Positions 44,650-54,237 of a stretch of DNA of 64,000 bases are shown here, piece by piece (the stretch's first letter is position 1; every line of letters starts with the position of its first letter). A model generated the notes under the pieces. That model saw nothing but the letters and a program-made list of their open reading frames with translations. It made no database searches and was not told where the DNA came from. Origin of the DNA: Cellulophaga lytica DSM 7489 (GTDB lineage: Bacteria > Bacteroidota > Bacteroidia > Flavobacteriales > Flavobacteriaceae); NCBI RefSeq assembly GCF_000190595.1, contig NC_015167.1, positions 1,415,501-1,479,500 of the forward strand, read 5' to 3'. A program made the position numbers and the translations under genes.

Positions 44650-45660
44650 TTAATTATCTTCAATTAATTTAATTACCGGAATAGAAACCGAAAATTCTTT
44701 ATCCGTATTTATAATAATTACCTCTTTATCAGATAGTAATTTATATCGAGCTTTTAAATTATCTATACCTATACCAAAAGATTCGTTTTTAGGTATTATA
44801 CTAGATTTAGTATTACTTACTTTTAAAGCGTTTTCCTCCACACAAATTACTGTTTTTATACTAACACCTGCACTAGGTTTGTTATGCTTTACAACATTCT
44901 CTAACAAAGCTTGTATAGCTCCTGTGGGTATAAATTTATCGTTTATAGTTGTTTCTTTTTCAATTTTAAAATCGTAATCGTTACCAAAGCGCGTTTTTAT
45001 TAGAAACATATAGTTTTCTGCAAGTTGAATTTCTTCAGACAACTCCATCACTTCTGCATCTTTTGTTTTTATTAAATACCTGTATATTAATGACAAACGA
45101 TTTATGTATTCTTTTGCTCTTTGAGTATCACTATCTATTAAAGAATCTAATGTATTTAAGTTGTTAAATAAAAAATGAGGATCTATTTGTGAACGTAATA
45201 GTTTAAGCTCGTTTTCTTTTTGTTGTTTTTCAAACTTTAACAATTGGTTTTGCCCTTCATAGAACTTTTTAGTAAGCAATAATGCAAAAGGAAAAGCGGT
45301 TTGTAAACTACCTCTGTCTATCATTTCTATAACAAAATCTAAACCCTTTGGAAACTTACTCCAATCATTATCTCCTGTCCAGAAGCCAACTACATTTTGA
45401 ATTCCCGTTAAAACAACCAAGATAAGTATACCCAAGAAAGCAAAAAGCACATACTTTTTTTCTTTTACAAACTTTGGTATTAGCCAAAAAACAAACAAGA
45501 AAATAATACCACAGATGGTAATTAAATCTACTGGAAAATCTATAAGATATTCCCTAAGCATAGAGTCGTTTTTATAATATTCTCGTCCTTGCAAAGAAAA
45601 AGAAACTATAAAATAAACTACCATAAGTAGTATATCTGATTTGTTTATTTTCTTGTTCAT
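44650..45660 (-). CDS. LytS-like sensor histidine kinase
   Basis: A 336-residue kinase of the His_kinase/LytS group. It has about four N-terminal membrane helices (about 10-140), then a short coiled coil and the phosphorylation motif LLRSQIDPHFLFNNLNTLDSL (split across about 153-173). A HATPase domain follows (about 230-330, with ALLENVVKHNKP as the N box and GIGIDNLKARYKLL as a G box). It signals through the LytTR regulator 5 bases downstream, which is frameshifted here. It follows the outer-membrane receptor gene by 15 bases; all three are likely one operon. Confidence 0.9.
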   Translation of the reverse strand: MNKKINKSDILLMVVYFIVSFSLQGREYYKNDSMLREYLIDFPVDLITICGIIFLFVFWLIPKFVKEKKYVLFAFLGILILVVLTGIQNVVGFWTGDNDWSKFPKGLDFVIEMIDRGSLQTAFPFALLLTKKFYEGQNQLLKFEKQQKENELKLLRSQIDPHFLFNNLNTLDSLIDSDTQRAKEYINRLSLIYRYLIKTKDAEVMELSEEIQLAENYMFLIKTRFGNDYDFKIEKETTINDKFIPTGAIQALLENVVKHNKPSAGVSIKTVICVEENALKVSNTKSSIIPKNESFGIGIDNLKARYKLLSDKEVIIINTDKEFSVSIPVIKLIEDN

Positions 45661-45675
45661 TAAACAGTTGGTGTA

Positions 45676-48030
45676 TTAGTTATTATCATCAATTCTGTTT
45701 TGTTCTTCTTTGGATGAGTTTTCTCTATTTTTCTGCTTACCATATCTAGATCCAAAACTGTAAGATACTCTTAATTGTACATTTCTTCTAGACTCGTTAC
45801 TTTCTACATCTGCATTAAGGTTGTTGTAATTAATTTTACCAACAAAACCTCTGTTTAGTATTTTATTTAATCCAAAATTTACCTTTAACCTATCATCTAA
45901 AAAAGTTTTACCTAAGGATAAATCTAAACCAGCAAACCAGTCTACATCCATACCACCATCTAATGCACCAGTACCGTAGTTACCGCTTATTTCTGCATTA
46001 ATTTCCCAAGGAAGCTCATAACTAGCTTGTGTAAACCAAATAAGGCTCCATTTGTCTAAATTTAGGTTATCTGGTGCAGACTTTAATTTGTTGTAATTTA
46101 CAATAAAACCCGTAAAACCATCTACACCCTTTATAAAGCTTAAAGGCCCAAACAACCTAAAATTCCAGTTTTCTTTTTCTGTTAAATTAATTGTAGTTCT
46201 ACTAATTTCTGCTGTCTCTGTGTTTTGAGATATGTATTGAAACATTGCATCTTTAGTACCGTTGTAAGCAATGGTAAAAAATGGCTGCCCATCAAAAGTT
46301 AAATTAAATTGATAATTATTTGTAAATGATGGTTTTAAGTTTTCATTACCAACGTCTGATGATAACGGATCATAATACGTTACAAATGAGTTTAATGTAC
46401 TGTAACTTGGTCTACTAATACGGTAACTATAAGCCACGTTAGCACTTAAGTTTTCGTTTAGTTTTTTACTTACAGATGCACTAGGGAACAGTTTAGATAT
46501 TTTACGTTCTCTACTTTCATTTGTGGTGCTAGAGGTTCCTTTTGTGTTACTATCTTCAAAACGTAAACCTCCAGAAAAAGACCAATCTCCGCTTGTAATA
46601 TTTAGTTTAGAATACACTGCAAAAATATTTTCTTCTACTAAAAACCGATTACTAGCATCTTCATCAAAAACAAATTCACCATTAGTATCTTCACTAAAAG
46701 ACATTAAATCACTATCTGTGTCAACATCTGCATATTTACTACCTAAACTTAGTTTAAAGTCTTCTGTAAACTGTTTAGAATAATCTATCTTATATGTTTT
46801 TATTTGATATTCTCCGTCTTGTAAATAACGTTGATTTGTATAGGGTACAGTGCTGCCCTCTAATGAAGATATTGTATTAATATTATCATTAGTATAGTCT
46901 ACAAAATTAAAATCTGCTGTTAGTTTTTGTGTTTCTGTTTTATACTCGTAATATGGATTAACATTAAATACTGTTTGATCTCTGTTAAAACTATTTTGTG
47001 ATAGTAAATAATCTGTAGTATTAGCAGTAGTAATTATGTTGCTACTTTTAGAGTTACGGTCAGAGTCTGTAGTAATGTTTCTAACACCAACACCAATGCT
47101 GTGTTCATCTGTAATGTAATAATCTAAACTAGCACTAGCCCTTAAACTTTGCGGGTTATAAGGTTCTATTGTAGCTTGGTCATATGTGGCGTCTTCTACG
47201 GTTCTTTTAATAAACAAATCTTCTCTCCAGGTAGGACTAGAATACCCTGCACTTGCCTGCCAATTTAGTTTGTTTATATAACTACCAATAGATGCGCTTG
47301 TACCATATTCTACACCTTCATCTTCACCTACCCAGCCAACAATAGTACCGTGTGTACCAAGCTTTACATTTTTCTTTAAAATAATATTTAATATTGGTCC
47401 AGAACCAGCAGCATCAAACTCGGCACCAGGTTGCTCTATCATTTCTACTTTGGCTATGTTATCTGCAGGCATATCGCGCAGCAAAGTGTTCATATCCATA
47501 TAATCTGTAGTTTTACCATTAATTAATATTCTAATATTGCTTTGGCCTGCGTAGCTTATACCATTATTGCTAACAATTATACCAGGTACACGTTTCATTA
47601 CATCTTGTAAGTTAGAATTTAACATTTCTGAATTTTCTAAATCTACAATAAGCTTTTCTGCTGTTTGCCTAATAACTGGTCTTTTACTTTTAACAACAAC
47701 CTCGTTTAAAGATTCTGCTTCTTCTTGTAGTTCAAAGTCAAAAAATTTGTCTGCTGTTAATGTAAATGCTTTAGATGTTTTAGTTTTAAAACCAAGCATA
47801 GAAACCTCTAAATAATAACTGCCATTTTTAACACTGTTAAACGTGTATATCCCTTTTTTGTTTGATATTGTACCTTTTACAACCTCTTTAGAAGATTGGT
47901 TGTATAAAATTACGTTTGCATATTCTAAAGGTACTGTGTTCTCTGTAATAGTACCAGAGATTGTGTTTTGTGCCTGGACACTTAGTATGCCTAGTAATAA
48001 AATAAAAATAGTTTTTGTTAATGTTTTCAT
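45676..48030 (-). CDS. TonB-receptor-like outer-membrane beta-barrel protein
   Basis: A 784-residue outer-membrane protein with signal peptide (1-20), a carboxypeptidase-regulatory-like domain (about 22-105), a plug-like region (NSNLQDVMKRVPGIIVSNNG, IRILINGKTTDYMDMNTLL) and a beta-barrel of the OMP_b-brl_3 type. It ends with a hydrophilic tail after RVSYSFGSRYGKQ. Its ligand is unknown. It is the first gene of the receptor-kinase-regulator unit, an arrangement in which the receptor may be the regulatory target or a partner in sensing. Confidence 0.88.
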   Translation of the reverse strand: MKTLTKTIFILLLGILSVQAQNTISGTITENTVPLEYANVILYNQSSKEVVKGTISNKKGIYTFNSVKNGSYYLEVSMLGFKTKTSKAFTLTADKFFDFELQEEAESLNEVVVKSKRPVIRQTAEKLIVDLENSEMLNSNLQDVMKRVPGIIVSNNGISYAGQSNIRILINGKTTDYMDMNTLLRDMPADNIAKVEMIEQPGAEFDAAGSGPILNIILKKNVKLGTHGTIVGWVGEDEGVEYGTSASIGSYINKLNWQASAGYSSPTWREDLFIKRTVEDATYDQATIEPYNPQSLRASASLDYYITDEHSIGVGVRNITTDSDRNSKSSNIITTANTTDYLLSQNSFNRDQTVFNVNPYYEYKTETQKLTADFNFVDYTNDNINTISSLEGSTVPYTNQRYLQDGEYQIKTYKIDYSKQFTEDFKLSLGSKYADVDTDSDLMSFSEDTNGEFVFDEDASNRFLVEENIFAVYSKLNITSGDWSFSGGLRFEDSNTKGTSSTTNESRERKISKLFPSASVSKKLNENLSANVAYSYRISRPSYSTLNSFVTYYDPLSSDVGNENLKPSFTNNYQFNLTFDGQPFFTIAYNGTKDAMFQYISQNTETAEISRTTINLTEKENWNFRLFGPLSFIKGVDGFTGFIVNYNKLKSAPDNLNLDKWSLIWFTQASYELPWEINAEISGNYGTGALDGGMDVDWFAGLDLSLGKTFLDDRLKVNFGLNKILNRGFVGKINYNNLNADVESNESRRNVQLRVSYSFGSRYGKQKNRENSSKEEQNRIDDNN

Positions 48031-48159
48031 GACTGTTGATTATGATTGATGCCATAAATGTATAATAACTAATATATTACAGAAACTATTTTCTGATAAG
48101 TTGGGATAAAATAAGGTTAAACCCTATTTTTTTAGTGACCAATTGTAACTTGCATAAAC

Positions 48160-48192
48160 AACAAAGGCTTTCTGTAACAGAAAGCCTTTGTT
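48160..48192. terminator. long hairpin terminator after the antiporter
   Basis: A 15-bp perfect stem, AACAAAGGCTTTCTG (48160-48174) with CAGAAAGCCTTTGTT (48178-48192), and a 3-base loop TAA. It lies between the antiporter stop (48212) and the receptor start (48030). The minus side continues TTGTTGTTT, so it ends the antiporter transcript. Confidence 0.75.
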
Positions 48193-48211
48193 TTAAAAAA
48201 ATATGTACTTT

Positions 48212-50065
48212 TTATTCTTCTTCAGTAATATCTGCGTGTTTATCTACATCTAACATTTTACCTAAATAAACAAGCTCATACCCTTCTGTAATATCTGTAA
48301 AAGATTTACTAAACGATGGTATAATGTGCAACTCACCATCTGGAGATTTTAAAAATATAGGTATTATACTTTCATCTGCCTTGGTAATTTCAATTAAACC
48401 TTCATAATGGGTTTGGTCTTTTAGTTTTATTTCATGTATTGATGGATATTTACGTGCAGCCTCCATTAACTTAATAAAATCATCTGTATGAGAAAACAAA
48501 CCTTCTTTAGGGTTGTTTTGTGGATCGTTCATTTCATCTGTATTTACCAGTCTAAATGAACCGTTTTCTCCAAATTGCTTTTCAAACTTTTTTACTGCAA
48601 AGTTGTTAATGTCTGAGTTTGCTGTTAATGCCATAACGTAACCCATATCACTCAACTCTATATTATCTGTTAAAGAGTCTGAATAAATATTGGCACTAAT
48701 AGCATCTATACCTAATTTTTTTGCTTTGCTAATATTAGTTTGGTTATTGTCTATTAATACTACATGCCTGTTGTGTTCTTTTAAATATTGGGCTATTAAC
48801 CTAGACAATTTAGAGGCTCCTATAATTAAAATACCTTCAGATCTTTTTAAGAAAACACCAACAAGTTTGGCAAACATTCTTGCTGTGGTTGCATTAAGTA
48901 AAACCGTACCTAATACAATAACAAAAACCAAAGGAGTAATATAATCTGCCCCAGGGACACCCTTAGAAAATAATTTAGAACCAAATAACGATGCTATACC
49001 AGCTGCTACAATACCTCTTGGACCAACCCAACTTATAAATAATTTTTCTTTTAGTTGAAGATTAGATCCTCTTGTGCTTAAAAATACACCAAGCGGCCGT
49101 ACAACAAATACAATAACTGCAAAAAGAATTAAAGTACCCCAGTTAAAAATAAGTTCTAAATCTGCTATGTTTATGTTAGCAGATAACAATATAAATAAAA
49201 TAGATATTAGTAGTACACTTAAAGATTCTTTAAAGTAAAGTAACTCCTTAATATTAGGTAAGTCTGTGTTACCCATTACCATCCCCATTACCACTACGGC
49301 TAGTAAACCAGATTCATGTGCAAAAACATCAGACATTACAAATACAAGTAATACTACAGATAATGATACTACATTAAGCAAATAATGAGGTATAAAATTA
49401 CGTTTTACTGCTGCTGTTAAACCGTGTGCAAACGTAAAACCAAAAGTAGTACCAAATAAAAGTATTTTACCAAACTCTATTAAAGCAGTAAAGGTAAAGT
49501 CTCCACCACCACCAACACTAATAAACTCATATACCAAAACGGCAACTAAAGCACCAATAGGATCTATTAAAATACCTTCCCATTTAAGAACTGCAGAAAT
49601 ATCTTTTTTTAAAGGTATGTTTCTTAAAATTGGAGTTATAACCGTTGGACCAGTTACTATAATTAATCCTGAAAATAAAAATGAAATAGACCAACTTAAC
49701 CCTAAAATATAATGAGCAGCAATACCTGCACCAAAAAACGTAACCACAGAACCTATAGTTATTAACTTAGAGATTACAGGACCTATATTTTTAATCTCTG
49801 ATCGTTTTAAAGTTAAACCACCTTCAAACAAAATAATACTAATTGCAAGAGACACAAAGTAATACAAACTATCACCAGGAAAAAGTCCTGTTTTTCCGTT
49901 CCAAATTGGCTCTATAATTTTACTGCTGTCTTCTGTAAAAAGTGTGGATATTGGCCCCACTATTAACCCTATTAAAATTAAGGGTAAAATTGCAGGTAAT
50001 TTTAATTTCCAAGCAAACCACTGCGCTAGTATTCCTAGTATTATAATTCCGGCTAATTCCAGCAT
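48212..50065 (-). CDS. cation:proton antiporter with TrkA-type regulatory domains
   Basis: A 617-residue protein: an N-terminal CPA-type sodium/potassium:proton exchanger (about 1-395, about 12 helices, with conserved VGPRGIVAAGIASLFGSKL) and a cytosolic TrkA-N Rossmann domain (about 400-520, starting EGILIIGASKLSRLIAQYL) followed by a TrkA-C-like tail (about 540-610). The glycine-rich nucleotide loop has Ser and Leu at usual Gly sites (GASKLS), so binding may be altered. It probably balances cytoplasmic pH or cations under nucleotide control. It is divergent from the universal stress protein gene. Confidence 0.9.
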   Translation of the reverse strand: MLELAGIIILGILAQWFAWKLKLPAILPLILIGLIVGPISTLFTEDSSKIIEPIWNGKTGLFPGDSLYYFVSLAISIILFEGGLTLKRSEIKNIGPVISKLITIGSVVTFFGAGIAAHYILGLSWSISFLFSGLIIVTGPTVITPILRNIPLKKDISAVLKWEGILIDPIGALVAVLVYEFISVGGGGDFTFTALIEFGKILLFGTTFGFTFAHGLTAAVKRNFIPHYLLNVVSLSVVLLVFVMSDVFAHESGLLAVVVMGMVMGNTDLPNIKELLYFKESLSVLLISILFILLSANINIADLELIFNWGTLILFAVIVFVVRPLGVFLSTRGSNLQLKEKLFISWVGPRGIVAAGIASLFGSKLFSKGVPGADYITPLVFVIVLGTVLLNATTARMFAKLVGVFLKRSEGILIIGASKLSRLIAQYLKEHNRHVVLIDNNQTNISKAKKLGIDAISANIYSDSLTDNIELSDMGYVMALTANSDINNFAVKKFEKQFGENGSFRLVNTDEMNDPQNNPKEGLFSHTDDFIKLMEAARKYPSIHEIKLKDQTHYEGLIEITKADESIIPIFLKSPDGELHIIPSFSKSFTDITEGYELVYLGKMLDVDKHADITEEE

Positions 50066-50168
50066 AATTTATTTTTTTTGAAAAATAGCATTTTAATTTT
50101 AAAAAGCAATTTTAACCTGCAAATAAGTTTTGTTATATAATTGTGCTATCTTGGGCTAAATTTAGCTT

Positions 50169-51047
50169 ATGATATATAAAAATCGTCCTTTTAAAACGAT
50201 TCTTTTTGGATTTGCTTTTTCTCCAAAATTAGAGATAAATATTTTGGAGACTACCAGAATTGCTCATTTTTTTAAGGCTAAATTAATATTGCTTCATGTA
50301 GGTGCTAAAACACCAGAAAAAGAAGCAAAAATTACAACTATCTTAAACCAAACAGCATACAAAAATTTAGATATAGAAGTAAAATGGGAAAAAGGTGATC
50401 CTATTACTGTTATTACTACTGCTTGTAAAACTAGCAACATAGATTTGTTAATTATTGGAGCTTTACAAAAAGAAAAAATATATCAATTTTATGTAGGTTC
50501 TATTGCGCGTAAATTAACACGTAAAGTTTGCTGTTCTGTACTGCTACTTATTAAGCCTTCTAAAGAACGTATACCCTGTAAAAGCATTGTTGTAAACGGC
50601 TTAGATGCGCCGGATACGCCACTTACTATAAATGCTGCTTTTTATATTGCTAACGCACTTGGTGCACCACAGCTAACAATTGTAGAAGAAATTTTGCAAA
50701 AAAATATTCAGGTAAGTGTACAGGATGATAAAACACTGAAAAAAGCAAATATTGTTAAAGAGCGATTAAAACACCGAGAAGAACAAAGGGTTAGAGAAAT
50801 TGTAAAAGATATTCCTGATGCTTGTAAAGAAGGAATAAAAGTAAAAAACCAAGGTATTTTTGGCAAAAGAGGCTACTCTATTGGCCATTATGCAGAAATT
50901 GTTAGGGCAGATTTATTGGTAATGAATGCTCCGTCTAAAACAGGAATTTTAGATCGTATTTTTCCGCATGATATAGAATATATTTTATCTGATTTACCAA
51001 CAGATTTATTTATAATACGTAATCGATTTGACTCCGAAAACAAATAA
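50169..51047 (+). CDS. universal stress protein, tandem Usp domains
   Basis: A 292-residue protein with an N-terminal Usp domain (about 8-140, with LILLHVGAKTPEKE, DLLIIGALQKEKIYQFYVGS and the CSVLLLI strand) and a second, more divergent Usp-like half (about 150-285, ending DLFIIRN). Usp proteins bind ATP or AMP and act in stress. Its 3' end overlaps the SulP transporter gene by 20 bases, so the two are translationally coupled and the Usp protein may regulate the transporter. It lacks a signal peptide. Confidence 0.85.
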   Translation: MIYKNRPFKTILFGFAFSPKLEINILETTRIAHFFKAKLILLHVGAKTPEKEAKITTILNQTAYKNLDIEVKWEKGDPITVITTACKTSNIDLLIIGALQKEKIYQFYVGSIARKLTRKVCCSVLLLIKPSKERIPCKSIVVNGLDAPDTPLTINAAFYIANALGAPQLTIVEEILQKNIQVSVQDDKTLKKANIVKERLKHREEQRVREIVKDIPDACKEGIKVKNQGIFGKRGYSIGHYAEIVRADLLVMNAPSKTGILDRIFPHDIEYILSDLPTDLFIIRNRFDSENK

Positions 51048-53238
51048 AACAAAAACGTTTGTAAGCGCACTACCAAAGAATATTTTTTCTGGCTTTGTAG
51101 TTTCATTAATAGCATTACCCTTAGGGTTAGGTTTGGCACTTGCCAGTGAAGCACCTCCAATTTCTGGTGTTATTGCTGCCATTGTAGGTGGTTTTATAGT
51201 TTCTATTTTAGGTGGCTCTAATGTTACAATTACTGGACCAGGTAATGGTATGGTAATTGTTTTATTAAGTGCAATTTATACGTTAGGTGAAGGCAATTTA
51301 TACCAAGGATATTTATTTACACTTGCTGCTATTATTGTTTCTGGATTTGTTATGATTTTGCTTGGCTTTTTAAAAATGGGCAGATTGGCAGATTTTTTTC
51401 CTGCATCTGCTATAGAAGGTATGCTAGCTGCTATTGGTATTGGTATTTTATCTAAACAGTTTCATATTATGTTAGGTAATAATAATGTTAGCGGTAATAT
51501 TGTTCCATTAGTACTAAAGTTTCCGTTTGCAATACAAAACCTATGGTTAACAACAAATAGTAGTATTTTAGCCGCAGCTGCCATTGGCGTAATTAGTTTG
51601 TTAATAATGGTTTTTTATGCCAAAATAAGAAACAAATATTTTCAATTAATACCTGCTCCTATGTGGATAATTGTATTGGTTGTAAGTTTAAGCTATGTAT
51701 TGGCTGGTATAGGTGTTAATTACCCCTTAACCGAAGATTTTTTAGTAAAAATACCTGCAGATGTTACCTCTAATTTGGCATTCCCAGATTTTTCAAAAGT
51801 ATACCAACCTAACTTCATTATAGCTGTTTTTTCTATTACCTTAATAGCAAGTATAGAGTCTTTACTTAGTATAAAAGCTGTAGATAAGTTAGATACATTA
51901 AATAGGCGCTCTAATGTTAATAGAGATTTAAAGGCTTTAGGTGTAGCCTCTATTGCAAGTGGGTTTTTAGGCGGTATAAATGTTGTAACAGTAATTGCAC
52001 GTAGCTCTGTAAACGTTAATAACGGGGCAACAAACAGGTCTGCCAATTTCTTTCAGGCATTTTTTTTAACGGCATTTGTACTTCTTTTTCAAGAGCAATT
52101 ACGTAAAATACCTTTAGCTGCACTTGCAGCTATATTAGTTTATACAGGTTATAAGCTTGCTACACCAAAAACACTTCAAAAAATTGCTAAAATTGGTAAA
52201 GAGCAAATAATTATATTTTTAGTTACCCTTTTAACAACACTATTTACAAATTTAATTACAGGTATTAGCGCTGGTATTTTAATAACGTTTATTATACATA
52301 TTATACTTAACAAAAGTTTTACGCTGTTTTTTAGTAACTTACTAAAACCTAACATACTAATGTATAAAGAGCCAGACGGTGGTAACTTTTATATTAGTGT
52401 AAAATACTTTTGTAGCTTTTTAAATTTTTACAAACTAAAAAACAAACTAGATGCCATACCAGAAGATAATATTGTGGTTTTAGATTTTTCTATGTGTAAT
52501 TTTGTAGATCATACTGTTATGGAAGGTTTAGAGGGCTATGTAGATACCTTTAGTAAAAAAGGGGGTAGCATTGAGCTTATTGGACTAGATAAACATGGTA
52601 CCGACTCTGCACACCCATTTGCAATACGTAAAATTCTTCCGTTTGCTACAAAATTAACTCCTGTAGAGGGCAACCTTACTAAAAGGCAGTTGTTACTAAA
52701 AAATACAGCTTCAAATTTTAAATGGGACTACATACCAGAGAAAAATAAAAATGCAGATTTTTTAACAAATTTTGTTTTCTTTAAAAGTAGAGAAATACGC
52801 TATTTTTATAATCAACTTAAAGCAAAAAACAATAAAGTTGCTCTTATGGATGTAGAGTTTACTGAAGGTGCATTTATAGCAAGAGAAGTAATAAAAACAA
52901 CCGTTTTACACATAAAATTAGATAGAGAAGTACCTGTTTTTACTTTAGATAAAGAAGGTCTTATAAAGTACTTGTATAGCTTAGCTGGCTTTAAAGAGTT
53001 AAATATAGAAAATCATCCAGATTTTAATCGTAGGTTTTACCTTAGTGGAGAAAAACCAAAGCAAATACAACAGTTATTTACAGATGAACTTATTCTATTT
53101 TTAGAAAGTAATCCTTATTACCACATAGAGTGTAACGGATCTGCTCTACTAATTATTAAAAAAGAACGATTATTAAGTGTACAAGAAGTAAAAGCAATGC
53201 TATATTTTGGCAAGCAATTGCATCAAATTTTACAATAA
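51028..53238 (+). CDS. SulP-family anion transporter with extended C-terminus
   Basis: A 736-residue SulP transporter: about 11-14 membrane helices (about 15-430, with VVSLIALPLGLGLALASEA and GGSNVTITGPGNGM), a STAS domain (about 445-560, with NIVVLDFSMCNFVDHTVMEG), and an additional C-terminal domain of about 160 residues (about 580-736). Substrate may be bicarbonate or sulfate. The start is TTG at 51028, inside the end of the universal stress protein gene; no suitable ATG exists before the first helix. The extra domain is unusual for SulP proteins and is treated as a finding. Confidence 0.88.
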   Translation: MTPKTNKTKTFVSALPKNIFSGFVVSLIALPLGLGLALASEAPPISGVIAAIVGGFIVSILGGSNVTITGPGNGMVIVLLSAIYTLGEGNLYQGYLFTLAAIIVSGFVMILLGFLKMGRLADFFPASAIEGMLAAIGIGILSKQFHIMLGNNNVSGNIVPLVLKFPFAIQNLWLTTNSSILAAAAIGVISLLIMVFYAKIRNKYFQLIPAPMWIIVLVVSLSYVLAGIGVNYPLTEDFLVKIPADVTSNLAFPDFSKVYQPNFIIAVFSITLIASIESLLSIKAVDKLDTLNRRSNVNRDLKALGVASIASGFLGGINVVTVIARSSVNVNNGATNRSANFFQAFFLTAFVLLFQEQLRKIPLAALAAILVYTGYKLATPKTLQKIAKIGKEQIIIFLVTLLTTLFTNLITGISAGILITFIIHIILNKSFTLFFSNLLKPNILMYKEPDGGNFYISVKYFCSFLNFYKLKNKLDAIPEDNIVVLDFSMCNFVDHTVMEGLEGYVDTFSKKGGSIELIGLDKHGTDSAHPFAIRKILPFATKLTPVEGNLTKRQLLLKNTASNFKWDYIPEKNKNADFLTNFVFFKSREIRYFYNQLKAKNNKVALMDVEFTEGAFIAREVIKTTVLHIKLDREVPVFTLDKEGLIKYLYSLAGFKELNIENHPDFNRRFYLSGEKPKQIQQLFTDELILFLESNPYYHIECNGSALLIIKKERLLSVQEVKAMLYFGKQLHQILQ

Positions 53239-53279
53239 TGTTAACATAATTTAGCGCATTATAAACATTTTAGTTTACC

Positions 53280-53287
53280 TAATTTTG
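53280..53287 (+). promoter_or_regulatory. -7 promoter box of the MBL-fold gene (leaderless)
   Basis: TAATTTTG is a perfect TAnnTTTG, 5 bases before the ATG at 53293. It predicts transcription starting at or very near the start codon. Confidence 0.55.
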
Positions 53288-53292
53288 TAAGT

Positions 53293-54153
53293 ATGAAGAT
53301 TTACCCAATAGAAACAAGCAATTTTAAGTTAGATGGTGGTGCAATGTTTGGCGTTGTTCCAAAATCTATTTGGACCAGAACAAACCCAGCAGATGCTAAT
53401 AATATGATAGATATTGCTGGCCGTTGCTTATTAATAGAAGACGGCAACAGACTTATACTTATAGATACTGGTATGGGTAACAAACAATCTGATAAATTTT
53501 TTGGCTACTACTACATGTGGGGAGACCATACTTTAGATAACTCTTTAAAACAATTAGGTTTTAGTAAAGATGATGTCACAGATGTATTTTTAACACATTT
53601 ACATTTTGACCATTGTGGTGGTTGTGCTGTTTGGAATAAAGATAGAACTGGTTTTGAAGTAGCTTTTAAAAATGCAACATTTTGGACTAATGAAAACCAT
53701 TGGAACTGGGCAACAAAACCTAATGCACGTGAAAAAGCATCGTTTTTAAAAGAAAACATAATGCCAATGCAACAAAGCGGGCAATTAAAATTTTTAAAAC
53801 CTAACCAGCATCAATTTGAAGCTGAGTCTGAGCTTGGTTTTGGTATTTTTTATGCAGATGGCCATACAGAAAAACAAATGATACCACACATACAATACAA
53901 AGGTAAAACACTAGCTTTTATGGCAGATTTATTACCTACAGTTGGCCATATACCACTACCTTATGTTATGGGTTTTGATACTAGACCTTTATTAACATTG
54001 TCTGAAAAAGAACTATTTTTAAACACTGCTGCAGATAATAATTATTACTTGGTACTAGAGCATGATGCACACAACCAAGTTTGTACTGTAAAACACACAG
54101 AAAAAGGAGTAAGATTAAATGAGACTTTTACCTTTAATGAGCTTTTTAATTAA
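53293..54153 (+). CDS. MBL-fold metallohydrolase
   Basis: A 286-residue metallo-beta-lactamase-fold protein with the zinc motif THLHFDHCGG (about 98-107), a later His in YADGHTEKQMIPH (about 196), an Asp in FMADLLPTVGH and a final His in LVLEHDAHNQ. No signal peptide, so cytoplasmic. The family includes lactonases, glyoxalase-II-like and other hydrolases; the substrate cannot be assigned. It is downstream of the SulP gene (54 bases) with its own -7 box. Confidence 0.88.
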   Translation: MKIYPIETSNFKLDGGAMFGVVPKSIWTRTNPADANNMIDIAGRCLLIEDGNRLILIDTGMGNKQSDKFFGYYYMWGDHTLDNSLKQLGFSKDDVTDVFLTHLHFDHCGGCAVWNKDRTGFEVAFKNATFWTNENHWNWATKPNAREKASFLKENIMPMQQSGQLKFLKPNQHQFEAESELGFGIFYADGHTEKQMIPHIQYKGKTLAFMADLLPTVGHIPLPYVMGFDTRPLLTLSEKELFLNTAADNNYYLVLEHDAHNQVCTVKHTEKGVRLNETFTFNELFN

Positions 54154-54237
54154 GCGTATAAATTACGCTCTACACCATTTATAAAGAAATTACTAAATTC
54201 ATCAAAATAATAAATACACAAATTAAATTAACATAAT

